Assembly: GCF_017589465.1 (NCBI RefSeq)
Contig: NZ_JAELYA010000005.1
Coordinates: 124,001-188,000, forward strand
Direction of reading: 5' to 3'
DNA from: Pseudomonas schmalbachii
GTDB lineage: Bacteria > Pseudomonadota > Gammaproteobacteria > Pseudomonadales > Pseudomonadaceae
Length of the DNA stretch: 64,000 nucleotides
Shown here: piece after piece, positions 1-8,898 of the stretch
Layout: each line of letters begins with the position of its first letter
How positions within the stretch are numbered: the first letter of the stretch is position 1
Translations under genes and position numbers: made by a program
Notes under the pieces: generated by a model
Databases searched by the model: none
What the model saw: the letters and a program-made list of their open reading frames with translations, nothing else
Told to the model about the DNA's origin: nothing

Positions 1-1263
1 GTGGGTGGGGTGCTGCTGTATGTGCTGCGCAAGCCGCTGTTCGACTGGTATGCCGGCCTGCCGGCGATGGACGCCAAGCTGGTCTTCGAACAGCAGGTAC
101 AGCGCGTGGTGCGTGCGGCGCAATGGCTGACCCTGCGTCTGGAGAACGGCTCGCTGCAACGCTACGTGATGCTCCTGCTGCTGGCTTCGGCGGTGGTGGT
201 GTTCGCCGGCATCGCGCCCTTGCCCCGGCTGTATGGCGAACGCCCGCTGAGCGAGCTGGACGGCATCACCGCGCTCGGTCTCGTCCTGCTGGCGCTGAGC
301 GGGCCGCTGACCGCCTGGTTCCATCGCCAGCGCCTGGTCGCGCTGGTCATCCTCAGCGTCGCCGGCCTGCTGGTGGCGCTGGCCTTCGCCCGTTTCGCCG
401 CGCCGGACCTGGCGCTGACCCAACTGGCGGTGGAAGTGGTGACCATGGTCCTGCTGATGCTGGCGCTGTTCTACCTGCCGACCCGCACGCCGAAGGAAAC
501 CAGCAGCCTGCGCAAGCTGCGCGACGTCGTCGTGGCGCTGTTCTGCGGGGTGATGGTGGCGCTGCTGGCCTACGCCGTGCTGACCCGCCCGTACGACACC
601 ATCGCCGGCTACTACCTGGACAACAGCATCGGCGGCGGGGGCGGGCACAACGTGGTGAACGTGATCCTGGTGGACTTCCGCGGCTTCGATACCCTCGGCG
701 AGATCAGCGTGCTGGCCATCGCCGCGGTGGGCATCTTCGCCATGCTCGCCGGCCTGCGCCTGCCGCGCGCCGGGCAGGACAGCGAAGGGCGCGCCTGGAG
801 CGCGGACCGCTTCCCGCCGATCCTCGCCGTGCTGTCGCGGCTGATGCTGCCGCTGGCGCTGCTGGTGGCGGTGTTCATCTTCCTGCGCGGGCACAACCTG
901 CCGGGCGGCGGCTTCATCGCCGGCCTGATCACTGCGGTGGCGCTGATCATCCAGTACATCGCCTGCGGCAGCCGCTGGATGCGCACCCGCCTGCCACTGA
1001 ACTACGGACGCATGGCTGGCATCGGCGTGATCGTCGCCGGGCTGGCCGGGCTGGGCAGCTGGGCCTTCGGCTATCCGTTCCTGACTTCGTCGTTCGGCCA
1101 TTTCCACCTGCCGCTGGTGGGTGAGATCGAGCTGGCCACGGCGATGCTCTTCGACCTGGGCGTGTACCTGACGGTGGTCGGCGCGACCCTGCTGATCCTC
1201 TCCGGGCTCGGCGAACTGACGGCGCCGCCGGATGATGCGGCGCTGGCCAAGGAGGTGAATTGA
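1..1263 (+). CDS. mnhA: Mrp/Mnh Na+/H+ antiporter subunit A (A-B fusion), 5'-partial
   Basis: This is the C-terminal 420 residues of the large Mrp (Sha/Mnh) antiporter subunit; the gene begins before the window. The visible part is a chain of hydrophobic helices. Its last ~150 residues carry the MnhB domain, recognisable by [16 protein letters not shown] (about residue 295-310). A and B are therefore fused, as in the six-gene Pseudomonas sha/pha type. The complex sits in the inner membrane and exchanges Na+ (or K+) for protons, serving alkaline and salt tolerance. The stop at 1261-1263 overlaps the next start, so this is the first visible gene of a tightly coupled operon. Confidence 0.93.
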   Translation: MGGVLLYVLRKPLFDWYAGLPAMDAKLVFEQQVQRVVRAAQWLTLRLENGSLQRYVMLLLLASAVVVFAGIAPLPRLYGERPLSELDGITALGLVLLALSGPLTAWFHRQRLVALVILSVAGLLVALAFARFAAPDLALTQLAVEVVTMVLLMLALFYLPTRTPKETSSLRKLRDVVVALFCGVMVALLAYAVLTRPYDTIAGYYLDNSIGGGGGHNVVNVILVDFRGFDTLGEISVLAIAAVGIFAMLAGLRLPRAGQDSEGRAWSADRFPPILAVLSRLMLPLALLVAVFIFLRGHNLPGGGFIAGLITAVALIIQYIACGSRWMRTRLPLNYGRMAGIGVIVAGLAGLGSWAFGYPFLTSSFGHFHLPLVGEIELATAMLFDLGVYLTVVGATLLILSGLGELTAPPDDAALAKEVN

Positions 1264-1601
1264 TGGAGGCACTGTTCGCCATCGCCCTCGGCATGCTCAC
1301 CGCCAGCGGTGTGTACCTGCTGCTGCGGGCGCGCACCTTCCCGGTGGTGCTGGGGCTTACCCTGATTTCCTACGCGGTGAACCTGTTCCTCTTCGCCATG
1401 GGCCGCCTCGCCGGCGAACCGGCGGTGGTCGGCCAGGTCGCCAAGGCTGGTGATCCGATCCCGCAGGCGCTGGTGCTGACTGCCATCGTCATCGGCTTCG
1501 CCATGACCGCCTTCGTCATCGTCCTCGCCCTGCGCGGACTGGCCGAGACCGGCGACGACCACGTCGACGGCGACCGCGCCGACGCGGAGGGCGAGGAATG
1601 A
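1263..1601 (+). CDS. mnhC: Mrp/Mnh antiporter subunit C
   Basis: A 112-residue NuoK-like subunit with three predicted membrane helices, the usual size for MnhC. The ATG at 1263 shares a base with the upstream TGA and sits behind GGAGG at 1251-1255. A TTG at 1260 is a less likely start. The C-terminus is acidic (ETGDDHVDGDRADAEGEE), presumably cytoplasmic. The stop overlaps the mnhD start by 4 bp (ATGA). Function is inferred from family and position: part of the hetero-oligomeric cation/proton antiporter. Confidence 0.93.
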   Translation: MEALFAIALGMLTASGVYLLLRARTFPVVLGLTLISYAVNLFLFAMGRLAGEPAVVGQVAKAGDPIPQALVLTAIVIGFAMTAFVIVLALRGLAETGDDHVDGDRADAEGEE

Positions 1602-3094
1602 ATCACCTGCTGATCCTGCCGATCCTGCTGCCGCTGTTCAGCGGCTGCCTGCTGCTTGCCGCCTTCGGCGAGCGCCTGCAGCGCGGCGTCTCGTTGCTCG
1701 CCACCCTGGCCCTGCTGCCAGTGAGCGTGGCCCTGCTGCAGCAGGCAGCCGGCGGGCAGATCCAGTTCTACGCGCTGGGCAACTGGCAGCCGCCGTTCGG
1801 CATCATCCTCGTGCTCGACCGCCTGAGCGCGCTGATGCTGCTGGCCAATGGGCTGCTCGCGGCGTTCGCGCTGATCTACGCGGTGCGTGGCGACGATCGC
1901 CGCGGCAGGCATTTCCACGCGTTGTTCCAGTTCCAGTTGGCCGGCCTGAACGGCGCCTTCCTCACCGGCGACCTGTTCAACCTGTTCGTCTTCTTCGAGA
2001 TCCTGCTGATCGCCTCCTACGGCCTGCTGCTGCACGGTGGCGGGGCAGGGCGGGTGCGCGCCGGGGTGCACTACGTGGTGCTCAACCTGGTCGGTTCGGC
2101 GTTCTTCCTGATCGCGGTGGGCGTGCTGTACGGCGTCACCGGCACGCTGAACATGGTCGACATGGCCCGCCACGTTGCCGCGCTGGGCGCCGAGCAGGCG
2201 CCGCTGGTGCGCGCCGCCGCGTTGCTGCTGCTGGTGGTGTTCGGCCTCAAGGCGGCGCTGCTGCCGCTGTACTTCTGGCTGCCGCGTTCCTACGCCGAGG
2301 CCAGCGCGCCGGTGGCGGCGCTGTTCGCGATCATGACCAAGGTCGGCATCTATTCGATCCTGCGCGTCTACACCCTGATATTCGGCGCCGAGGCCGGCGA
2401 GCTGGCCAATTTGGCGAGCGCCTGGCTGTGGCCGCTGGCCCTGCTCGGCATCGCCGTCGGCAGCCTGGGCGCCCTGGCGGCGACCACCCTGCAGGGGCTG
2501 CTGGCCTATCTGGTGGTGGTTTCCGCCGGCACCCTGCTGGCGGCGCTGGCGATGGGCAGCCAGGTGGCGCTGAGCGCAGCGCTGTACTACCTGCTGCACA
2601 GCACCTGGGTGGCGGGTGGACTGTTCCTCCTCGCCGATCTGCTTGCTCGCCAGCGCGGGGAGAAGGGCGGGCAACTGGTCCAGGGGCCGGCGCTGCTGCA
2701 GCCGCATGTGCTCGGAGGGCTGTTCTTCTTCGGCGCCATCGCGGTGGTCGGTCTGCCGCCGCTGTCCGGTTTCATGGGCAAGCTGCTGTTGCTGCGCGCC
2801 GCCAGCACGCCGGGGCAGACCTTGGCGCTGTGGAGCGTGCTGCTGGTCAGCGGGCTGGTCACCATCGTGGCGCTCAGCCGTGCGGGCAGCACGCTGTTCT
2901 GGCGCACCGGCCGCAGCATGCTGGATAGCGCCGAACGTGACGTGGTACGGCTGCTGGCGACCGTCGGGCTGCTGCTCACGGCGCTGCTGCTGATTCTTTT
3001 CGCCAGGCCGATGCTGGACTACGCCCAGGCGACCGCCACGCAATTGCTGGATGTCGAACTGTACCGGCAGGCGATTCTCGGAGGTGGCGCATGA
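1598..3094 (+). CDS. mnhD: Mrp/Mnh antiporter subunit D
   Basis: A 498-residue polytopic protein of the proton-antiporter (NuoL/M/N, Proton_antipo_M) family, about 14 helices. Charged residues within helices, such as the FFEILLIASYGLLLHGGG segment near residue 130 and the LKAALLPLYFWLP segment near residue 215, are typical of proton-translocating subunits of this family. MnhD and MnhA together form the transport core. It overlaps mnhC and mnhE by 4 bp at each end, consistent with translational coupling. Confidence 0.95.
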   Translation: MNHLLILPILLPLFSGCLLLAAFGERLQRGVSLLATLALLPVSVALLQQAAGGQIQFYALGNWQPPFGIILVLDRLSALMLLANGLLAAFALIYAVRGDDRRGRHFHALFQFQLAGLNGAFLTGDLFNLFVFFEILLIASYGLLLHGGGAGRVRAGVHYVVLNLVGSAFFLIAVGVLYGVTGTLNMVDMARHVAALGAEQAPLVRAAALLLLVVFGLKAALLPLYFWLPRSYAEASAPVAALFAIMTKVGIYSILRVYTLIFGAEAGELANLASAWLWPLALLGIAVGSLGALAATTLQGLLAYLVVVSAGTLLAALAMGSQVALSAALYYLLHSTWVAGGLFLLADLLARQRGEKGGQLVQGPALLQPHVLGGLFFFGAIAVVGLPPLSGFMGKLLLLRAASTPGQTLALWSVLLVSGLVTIVALSRAGSTLFWRTGRSMLDSAERDVVRLLATVGLLLTALLLILFARPMLDYAQATATQLLDVELYRQAILGGGA

Positions 3095-3579
3095 TCCGTC
3101 GCCTGCTGCCGCATTCGTTGCTCAGCGCCTGCCTGCTGCTGACCTGGCTGCTGCTGGTGAATGACTTCTCCCTCGGCCACTGGTTGCTCGGCGGGCTGCT
3201 CGGCCTGCTGCTGCCCTGGCTGTGCCGCGACCTGCTGCTGACGGCGCCGCGCATTCGCCGTCCGCTGCGCCTGCTGCGCTTCATCGGCCTGGTGCTGTAC
3301 GACATCGTGGTCGCCAACCTGCAGGTCGCCCGGCTGGTGGTCGGGCCGACGCGGACGCTGCGTCCGGCCTTCGTGGAAATCCCGCTGGAGCTGACCGACG
3401 ACCTGCCCATCACCATCCTTGCCAGCGTCATCACCCTGACGCCCGGCACGGTGTCCGCCGATCTCGCCGCCGACCGCCGCACGCTGCTGGTGCATGGCCT
3501 CGACGTGCCCGATCCGGCCGGCCTGGTCGCCGACATCAAGGCGCGCTACGAGGCGCCGCTGAAGGAGATTTTCCAATGA
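3091..3579 (+). CDS. mnhE: Mrp/Mnh antiporter subunit E
   Basis: A 162-residue protein with N-terminal membrane helices and a soluble C-terminal half containing LASVITLTPGTVSADL, the conserved MnhE signature. Its length is normal for the family. It is an accessory subunit needed for assembly and function of the antiporter. The ATG at 3091 lies in the end of mnhD (4-bp overlap), and its own end overlaps the mnhF start. Confidence 0.93.
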   Translation: MIRRLLPHSLLSACLLLTWLLLVNDFSLGHWLLGGLLGLLLPWLCRDLLLTAPRIRRPLRLLRFIGLVLYDIVVANLQVARLVVGPTRTLRPAFVEIPLELTDDLPITILASVITLTPGTVSADLAADRRTLLVHGLDVPDPAGLVADIKARYEAPLKEIFQ

Positions 3580-3848
3580 TGCTCGGCTACGTGATTCCCA
3601 CCTGCCTGGCGATGCTCGGGCTGGCGGTCGTGCTCACCGTCGCCCGGCTGATCCGCGGACCGGGCCTGCCGGACCGCATCCTGGCGCTGGACACGCTATC
3701 GGTGGAGGCCATCGCGCTGATCGTGCTGTTCGGAATCTGGAGCGGCTCGGGGCTGTACTTCGAGGCGGCGCTGCTGATCGCGGTGATGGGCTTCGTCAGC
3801 ACGGTGGCGCTGTCCAAGTACCTGCTGCGGGGAGACATCATCGAATGA
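3576..3848 (+). CDS. mnhF: Mrp/Mnh antiporter subunit F
   Basis: A 90-residue, three-helix subunit. The motif RLIRGPGLPDRILALDTLS near residue 24 is the MnhF/PhaF signature. Two consecutive ATG codons (3576 and 3579) are possible starts; the first overlaps the mnhE stop and keeps the operon's overlap pattern. An open frame in the same phase extends further upstream inside mnhE but has no support as coding. It is a small membrane subunit of the antiporter. Confidence 0.92.
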   Translation: MMLGYVIPTCLAMLGLAVVLTVARLIRGPGLPDRILALDTLSVEAIALIVLFGIWSGSGLYFEAALLIAVMGFVSTVALSKYLLRGDIIE

Positions 3849-4180
3849 ACGTGCAGTTCTGGATCGAGGCGCTGGTCAGCCTGCTGCTGCTGGCCGGCAG
3901 CCTGTTCACCCTGCTGGGCGCCATCGGCCTGTACCGACTGCCGGACTTCTACACCCGCCTGCACGCGCCGACCAAGGCGGCCACCCTGGGCGTCGGCGGG
4001 GTGCTGATCGCTTCGCTGGTGTACTTCAGCAGCCGTGGCGACAGCATCAGCCTGCATGAAGTGCTGATCACCGTGTTCCTCTTCATCACCGCGCCGGTGA
4101 GCGCGCACCTGCTGGCCAAGGCGGGGATGCAGCAGAAGCTGCCGCTGAAGAACGAAACCAGCGGCGAACCGTGGGAGTGA
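3845..4180 (+). CDS. mnhG: Mrp/Mnh antiporter subunit G
   Basis: A 111-residue, three-helix protein, last gene of the operon. The stretch GAIGLYRLPDFYTRLHAPTK (about residues 27-46) is the MnhG family signature. The start overlaps mnhF by 4 bp. No intrinsic terminator with a T-run is visible after it; a long perfect palindrome at 4196-4263 follows 15 bp after the stop and may stabilise or end the transcript. Confidence 0.93.
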   Translation: MNVQFWIEALVSLLLLAGSLFTLLGAIGLYRLPDFYTRLHAPTKAATLGVGGVLIASLVYFSSRGDSISLHEVLITVFLFITAPVSAHLLAKAGMQQKLPLKNETSGEPWE

Positions 4181-4195
4181 CGGCGGGCGCTTTTC

Positions 4196-4263
4196 TGTAG
4201 GAGCGAGCTCTGCTCGCGAAGCTTTTGTGTTGCCGGTGTTCGCGAGCAGAGCTCGCTCCTACA
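4196..4263. repeat. REP-like palindrome, 25-bp perfect arms
   Basis: The left arm (4196-4220) starts TGTAGGAGCGAGCTCTGCTC and the right arm (4239-4263) is its exact reverse complement, separated by 18 bp. This is the GTAGGAGCGAGCTC type of Pseudomonas intergenic palindrome. It lies between mnhG and the EamA gene and could form a strong hairpin in RNA from either strand. Confidence 0.9.
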
Positions 4264-4386
4264 AGACCAGGTCCGCGTTTCAGTCGGTGTAGAAGCGGGC
4301 GCAACAGTTTTTGCTGGTCGCTGTGTCTGTCGGCCGGTTCGGGCGGGCACCTATACTGCGTTGATTCCCGTCTTCTGGAGCGTTCC

Positions 4387-5292
4387 GTGCAGCATTCCCG
4401 GCCGTTCGCCCTCGCGTGCCTGGTGCTGGCCATGGCGCTGTGGGGCAGTTCCTTCGTCGCCCTGAAACTCGCCTTTCAGGAGTTCCCGCCCATGTGGGTG
4501 ATCTTCGCCCGCATGGCCATCGGCAGCCTGATCTTCCTCGCCGCCTGGCGCTGGCGCGGGCGCATCGAATATCTCCCCGGCGACTGGAAATACCTGCTCG
4601 GCCTGGCGGTGTGCGAGCCGTGCCTGTACTTCATCTGCGAGTCGCTGGCGCTGCAGTACACCAGCGCGTCCCAGGCGGGCATGATCACCGCGCTGCTGCC
4701 GTTGCTGGTGGCGGTGGGGGCGTTCTTCCTGCTCAAGGAACGGATCGGCCGCAACACCTGGCTGGGCTTCCTGCTGGCGGTCATCGGCGCCCTGTGGCTG
4801 ACCTTCGCCAGCGAGGCCGACATCCATGCGCCGCAGCCGCTGCTCGGCAACTTCCTGGAGTTCCTCGCGATGGTCTGCGCGACGGGCTATACCCTGTTGC
4901 TCAAGCACCTTTCCACGCGCTACTCGGCCTTCATCCTGACCGCCATGCAAGCCTTCATCGGCTCGATCTTCTTCCTGCCGCTGGCGGCGATCACCGCCGG
5001 CACGCCGCCTGTGCCCAGCGGGCAAGGGCTGTTCGCGCTGATCTATCTCGGCAGCGTGGTCACCGTCGGCGCCTATGGCCTGTACAACTTCGGCGTCAGC
5101 CGGCTGCCGGCCAGCCAGGCGTCGGGCTTCACCAACCTGATCCCGGTGTTCACCCTGATCTTCGCCGCGGCGTTCCTCGGCGAGCTGTTCAGCGGCCAGC
5201 AGGCCCTGGCCGCCGGCGTGGTGTTCGCCGGCGTGGCGCTCAGCCAGTGGCGCACCGCACCGACCACGCCGCCGGCCGGCGTGCTGGACTGA
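4387..5292 (+). CDS. EamA/DMT-family transporter
   Basis: A 301-residue inner-membrane protein with ten predicted helices in two EamA repeats; [12 protein letters not shown] near the N-terminus is the usual first-repeat signature. Such proteins export small metabolites, but the substrate cannot be read from sequence. I chose the GTG at 4387 because a CTGGAG ribosome-binding site precedes it and the hydrophobic first helix starts right after it; the frame extends upstream without support. A TATACT -10-like hexamer lies at 4352-4357. It is followed 28 bp later by a PLP enzyme of cysteine metabolism, so export of a cysteine-related compound is possible (inference only). Confidence 0.87.
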   Translation: MQHSRPFALACLVLAMALWGSSFVALKLAFQEFPPMWVIFARMAIGSLIFLAAWRWRGRIEYLPGDWKYLLGLAVCEPCLYFICESLALQYTSASQAGMITALLPLLVAVGAFFLLKERIGRNTWLGFLLAVIGALWLTFASEADIHAPQPLLGNFLEFLAMVCATGYTLLLKHLSTRYSAFILTAMQAFIGSIFFLPLAAITAGTPPVPSGQGLFALIYLGSVVTVGAYGLYNFGVSRLPASQASGFTNLIPVFTLIFAAAFLGELFSGQQALAAGVVFAGVALSQWRTAPTTPPAGVLD

Positions 5293-5320
5293 TCGAATCC
5301 ATTCCCTGCGAGGTATCGCC

Positions 5321-6424
5321 ATGCTTAACGACGAACGCGTCTGGACTCGCGAGGCGATCCGCATCATCGACGCGGATTTCCAGCGCAGCGCCGACACCCA
5401 CCTGATTCCCCTCGACCTACCCGGAATGCCGGGCGTCGACCTGTACTTCAAGGACGAGTCCAGCCACCCGACCGGCAGCCTCAAGCATCGCCTGGCGCGG
5501 TCGCTGTTCCTCTATGCGCTGTGCAACGGCTGGCTGAAACCGGGGGCGCCGGTGATCGAGGCTTCCAGCGGTTCGACGGCGATCTCCGAGGCGTACTTCG
5601 CCCGTCTGCTCGGGCTGCCGTTCATTGCGGTGATGCCGGCCAGCACTTCCAAGGAGAAGATCGCGCAGATCGCCTTCTATGGCGGCCAGAGCCACCTGGT
5701 CGACGATCCGACGCAGATCTACGCCGAGTCCGAGCGCCTGGCCCGCGAGAGCGGCGGCCACTTCATGGACCAGTTCACCTTCGCCGAGCGCGCCACCGAC
5801 TGGCGGGCGAACAACAACATCGCCGAATCGATCTTCCAGCAGATGCGCCACGAGCGCTTCCCCGAGCCGTCCTGGCTGGTATCCAGCCCCGGCACCGGCG
5901 GCACCCTGGCCACGCTCGGCCGCTTCGCCCGTTATCGCCGCCATGAAACCCGCGTGCTGTGCGCCGACGCCGAGCGTTCGGTGTTCTTCGATGCCTACCG
6001 GACCGGCGACCGCAGCCTGACCCTGAGCTGCGGCTCGCGCATCGAGGGCATCGGCCGGCCGCGGGTGGAGGCTTCCTTCCTGCCGTCGGTGATCGACGCC
6101 ATGGCCAAGGTGCCGGACGCCCTGTCGCTGGCGGCCATGCACTACCTCGCGAGAAGACTCGGCAGGCGTGTCGGCGGCTCCAGCGGCACCAACCTGATCG
6201 GCGCGCTGGTCGCCGGCCGGCAGATGGTGGCCAACGGCGAATCCGGCTCGGTGGTCGCGATCCTCTGCGACGGCGGCGAGCGCTATGCCGAGACCTACTA
6301 CGACCGTTTCTGGCTGGTGCAGCAGGGGTTCGAGCTGGAGCCGCTGATCGAAGCGGTGCGCCAGTGTGCGGAAGAGGGCGCCGAGCTGCCCGGCATCGAA
6401 CTGGCGGGCCTGCAGGGCGCCTGA
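5321..6424 (+). CDS. PLP-dependent cysteine synthase-family enzyme (Cds1-like)
   Basis: A 367-residue fold-type II PLP enzyme. The PLP lysine is expected at Lys55 in [19 protein letters not shown] (about residue 84) is the substrate loop and SPGTGGTLA (about residue 190) the phosphate-binding loop. The sequence resembles the Cds1 class of L-cysteine desulfhydrases (cysteine to H2S, pyruvate, ammonia) more than CysK or CysM, which are shorter. It sits close behind the EamA gene and is probably co-transcribed. The fold assignment is firm; the exact reaction is inferred. Confidence 0.82.
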   Translation: MLNDERVWTREAIRIIDADFQRSADTHLIPLDLPGMPGVDLYFKDESSHPTGSLKHRLARSLFLYALCNGWLKPGAPVIEASSGSTAISEAYFARLLGLPFIAVMPASTSKEKIAQIAFYGGQSHLVDDPTQIYAESERLARESGGHFMDQFTFAERATDWRANNNIAESIFQQMRHERFPEPSWLVSSPGTGGTLATLGRFARYRRHETRVLCADAERSVFFDAYRTGDRSLTLSCGSRIEGIGRPRVEASFLPSVIDAMAKVPDALSLAAMHYLARRLGRRVGGSSGTNLIGALVAGRQMVANGESGSVVAILCDGGERYAETYYDRFWLVQQGFELEPLIEAVRQCAEEGAELPGIELAGLQGA

Positions 6425-6432
6425 GTTGCGGC

Positions 6433-7101
6433 TCAGTCGCCGCTGGCCGCACCCGGATAGGCACAGCCGCGCATGACCTGGCCTTGCAGGTGCAGCGTGG
6501 CGGAGAGATTGCTGAGGGTGCCGCTCATGTCGTTCACGCAATGCGCCGGGGCGACCCAGAGTTCCAGCTTCTCACCGTCGGCTTCGCTGGAGTAGCTGCT
6601 GCTGCCGTCGGGCAGACTCTCGACCACGTAGGGCAGCGCCAGTTGCGGTTGGCCCGGGCGCTGCACCAGCAGGCCCTGGCTGTTGACCATCACGCTCCAG
6701 CCCGGCTCGTTGCCGCCGGCGCGGACGATCAGGCGCTTGAAGTTCGGATCGTCGCAGCCGAAGCCCTCGCGCTGCAGGCGAAACAGCTTGTCGACTCCCA
6801 GCTTGCCATCGGTGCCGCTGGCGCTGCTGCCGCTGAAGGTGCCGCGCATATCGGCGAAGAGGACCTTGCCGCCGTCGCGGAACAGGTTGGCCGCTTCGCG
6901 GGCGATGCCGGTATTGCCGCTATCCTCGATACTGAACCGGCGCTGTTCGTTGCAGGGAGTGAACAGCAGCGTGTTGCCCTGGCGGGTGATCTCGCCCTGC
7001 TGGCGGGTGGCGCTCTGCAGGTCGGCGGACTTGGGCGTCCACACCTGGCAGGCGGCGAACAGCGGCAGGAGGCTGTAGAGGACGAAACGGCTTGGACGCA
7101 T
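6433..7101 (-). CDS. Putative lipoprotein, COG3650-like
   Basis: A 222-residue secreted protein. The N-terminus is a signal sequence ending LFAAC, a somewhat weak lipobox with Cys18 as the lipidation site. The rest is a soluble domain with paired cysteines (TPCNEQRRFS, GFGCDDPNF, AHCVNDM, RGCAYPG) that resembles the COG3650 family of uncharacterised Gram-negative envelope proteins. It is convergent with the PLP enzyme, whose stop lies 8 bp away. No function is assigned. Confidence 0.72.
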   Translation of the reverse strand: MRPSRFVLYSLLPLFAACQVWTPKSADLQSATRQQGEITRQGNTLLFTPCNEQRRFSIEDSGNTGIAREAANLFRDGGKVLFADMRGTFSGSSASGTDGKLGVDKLFRLQREGFGCDDPNFKRLIVRAGGNEPGWSVMVNSQGLLVQRPGQPQLALPYVVESLPDGSSSYSSEADGEKLELWVAPAHCVNDMSGTLSNLSATLHLQGQVMRGCAYPGAASGD

Positions 7102-7176
7102 GGACGATCTCCCTGAAAGGGAGCCAAAGTTACCGAGCGGGCCGGCCTATCACAAGTGCCGGCACGGGAGAGTGGA

Positions 7177-7572
7177 ATGATCAGATGCAAACGGGTTTAC
7201 GCGCCGATGGAGGCGGACGACGGTCGCCGCGTGCTGGTCGACCGGCTGTGGCCACGGGGAGTCCGCAAGGAGGACCTGGCGGCGGAGTGGCTGAAGGATG
7301 TCGCGCCGTCCAACGAACTGCGCCAGCGCTTCCACCACGAGGCCGGTCTCTTCGGCGAGTTCCGCGAGGCCTATCGCAAGGAGCTGGCAGCGCATCCCGA
7401 ACACTGGTGGGGGCTGCTGGACGTGGCGCGCAAGGGCAATCTCACGCTGCTCTACGGCGCGAAGGATGAGAAACACAACAACGCCCAGGTGCTTGCCGAG
7501 TTTCTCGAGGACGAACTGGAGCGCCTGCACCCCGGTAGTTCGCCGACGTGCTATGCGGGGGAGCTGGAGTAG
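7177..7572 (+). CDS. DUF488 family protein
   Basis: A 131-residue protein with the DUF488/YeaO signature VDRLWPRGVRKEDLAAEWLKD near residues 18-38 and LLYGAKDEKHNNAQVL near the C-terminus. The biochemical role of the family is not established. The ATG at 7177 is preferred over a GTG 21 bp upstream because a purine-rich site (GAGAGTGG) precedes it. It is divergent from the COG3650-like lipoprotein. Confidence 0.85.
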   Translation: MIRCKRVYAPMEADDGRRVLVDRLWPRGVRKEDLAAEWLKDVAPSNELRQRFHHEAGLFGEFREAYRKELAAHPEHWWGLLDVARKGNLTLLYGAKDEKHNNAQVLAEFLEDELERLHPGSSPTCYAGELE

Positions 7573-7605
7573 GCGGGCGCCGATCGGCCGGAACCCGCCC
7601 CGGGC

Positions 7606-7971
7606 CTAGTGTTCCAGCCAGGCTTCGGCTTCGGCCTCGTGGTCCCGCTCGAACGACTTGATCTGCAGGCCGGGAATCAGCGCACCTTCGACCTCGCTGA
7701 GCTTCCTCACCCACTGCTTGTCGGCGACCACCGCCATGCGGTCGAAGCGCCGGACGAACCGGTACAGCTGCGGGATGCGCGACAGTTCGACGCCCATTGC
7801 GCCCAGCGTGGGAAGCTGGAAGTCACCGATCCGATAGAGCATCCGGCCATGTTCGATGCCTTCGGACTGCTTGCCCAGTTCATCGAGCGCGACTCGCATT
7901 TCGCTGCTGTCGAGTTTTCCTGCGAAGTTCACGTCTATGCGATTCTCGCCATTACGCATTACCTGGAACAT
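7606..7971 (-). CDS. SpoIIAA/STAS-like (SEC14-fold) protein
   Basis: A 121-residue soluble protein resembling the STAS/SEC14 SpoIIAA-like family common in Pseudomonas. It contains DVNFAGKLDSSEM near the N-terminus, a mid-domain GMLYRIGDFQLPTLGA-type strand, and RFDRMAVVADKQWVRKLSE. The start at 7971 is set by a strong GGAGG site six bases upstream; the frame runs further upstream without a ribosome site. Related proteins are often stress-linked, but no partner is evident here. Confidence 0.78.
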   Translation of the reverse strand: MFQVMRNGENRIDVNFAGKLDSSEMRVALDELGKQSEGIEHGRMLYRIGDFQLPTLGAMGVELSRIPQLYRFVRRFDRMAVVADKQWVRKLSEVEGALIPGLQIKSFERDHEAEAEAWLEH

Positions 7972-8099
7972 AACGCCTCCTCCAACGGGGAGTGATTCCC
8001 GGCATATGCCGCCTCCTGCGACGGACGCTGCACATCCGCTGTGCGTCAACAACTAACTATAGAACCCTCGCCGCGACCGGGAAACACGCCGGAGTCCAC

Positions 8100-8178
8100 G
8101 TAGGTTGGCGCTGAGCGCAGCGAAGCCCAACATCTGCCGGCCGCACCGTTGGGCTTCGCAAGCTCAGCGCCAACCTAC
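8100..8178. repeat. REP palindrome, GTAGGTTGG family
   Basis: Inverted repeat starting GTAGGTTGGCGCTGAGC and ending with the complementary CTCAGCGCCAACCTAC, with an inner GAAGCCCAAC / GTTGGGCTTC pair. It is one of at least seven copies of the same family in this window and lies between the SpoIIAA-like gene and the SDR gene. Confidence 0.9.
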
Positions 8179-8197
8179 GGGCAGCGCCAACGTTTTT

Positions 8198-8794
8198 TTA
8201 CCAGATTCGGTAGACCTGCCCGGTCTGCGCGCCTTCGACGCTGCGTGCGTATCCGAGTGCGGCATCGGCCGCCGGCACCGGCTTGAAGCCGCGGAAATAC
8301 GGTGCGTAGTCCGGCGACTCGACCAGCACGTTCGGGCTGACCGCGTTGATCCGCATGCCGCGTGGCAGCTCCAGCGCGGCGCTGCGGACGAAGCCTTCGA
8401 GGCCGGCGTTGACCATGCTTGCCGAGGCGCCGTAGCGGATCGGGTCTTCGCTGAGGATGCCGGTGGTCAGGGTGAAGGACGCGCCATCGTTGGCGAACTC
8501 GCGGCCGATCAGCACCAGGTTGACCTGGCCCATCAGCTTGTCCCGCAGGCCGACGGCGAATTCCTTCTCGCCCATCTCCGCCAGCGCGCCGAAATGCACA
8601 CCGCCGGCCGCGCTGACCAGCGCATCGAAGCTGCCGACCTTCTCGAACAGTGCGCGAATCGAGGCGCTGTCGGTGATGTCCGCATGCAGGTCGCCGCTGT
8701 TGCGGCCGACGCGGACGATGTCGTGGCGCTGGCCCAGTTCGTTGGCCACTGCCTTGCCGAGGGTGCCGCTGGCGCCGATCAGGATGATTTTCAT
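8198..8794 (-). CDS. Short-chain dehydrogenase/reductase-fold protein
   Basis: A 198-residue Rossmann-fold protein: GASGTLGKAV at residues 7-16 is the dinucleotide-binding glycine loop and SAAGG (about residue 63) matches the NAG motif position. The expected catalytic YxxxK is altered: YGASASM carries Ala where Lys should be. It may be a degenerate or non-standard SDR. The start at 8794 has GGAGC upstream. It is divergent from a LysR regulator 104 bp away, a classic regulator-target layout. Confidence 0.85.
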   Translation of the reverse strand: MKIILIGASGTLGKAVANELGQRHDIVRVGRNSGDLHADITDSASIRALFEKVGSFDALVSAAGGVHFGALAEMGEKEFAVGLRDKLMGQVNLVLIGREFANDGASFTLTTGILSEDPIRYGASASMVNAGLEGFVRSAALELPRGMRINAVSPNVLVESPDYAPYFRGFKPVPAADAALGYARSVEGAQTGQVYRIW

Positions 8795-8834
8795 GGAAGC
8801 TCCGGGTGTCTGCGGGAGAGGTGGAACCAGTGTA

Positions 8835-8863
8835 GGAAGGTCGTGAGTTGTGATAATCCTTCC
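8835..8863. promoter_or_regulatory. Candidate LysR operator in the SDR/LysR divergent region
   Basis: GGAAGG at 8835-8840 and CCTTCC at 8858-8863 form an inverted repeat with a 17-bp spacer that also includes an AT-rich TGATAAT. It lies between the divergent SDR and LysR genes, where a LysR-type regulator would bind. Position and symmetry are seen; binding is inferred. Confidence 0.4.
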
Positions 8864-8898
8864 AATTGCCAACCTGTCGTTTTCATAGGGAAACAATC

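Noticed and set aside
1370..3043. A 557-codon minus-strand frame opposite mnhD.
   Set aside because: It is highly Gln/Arg-rich and antisense to a clear membrane protein gene.
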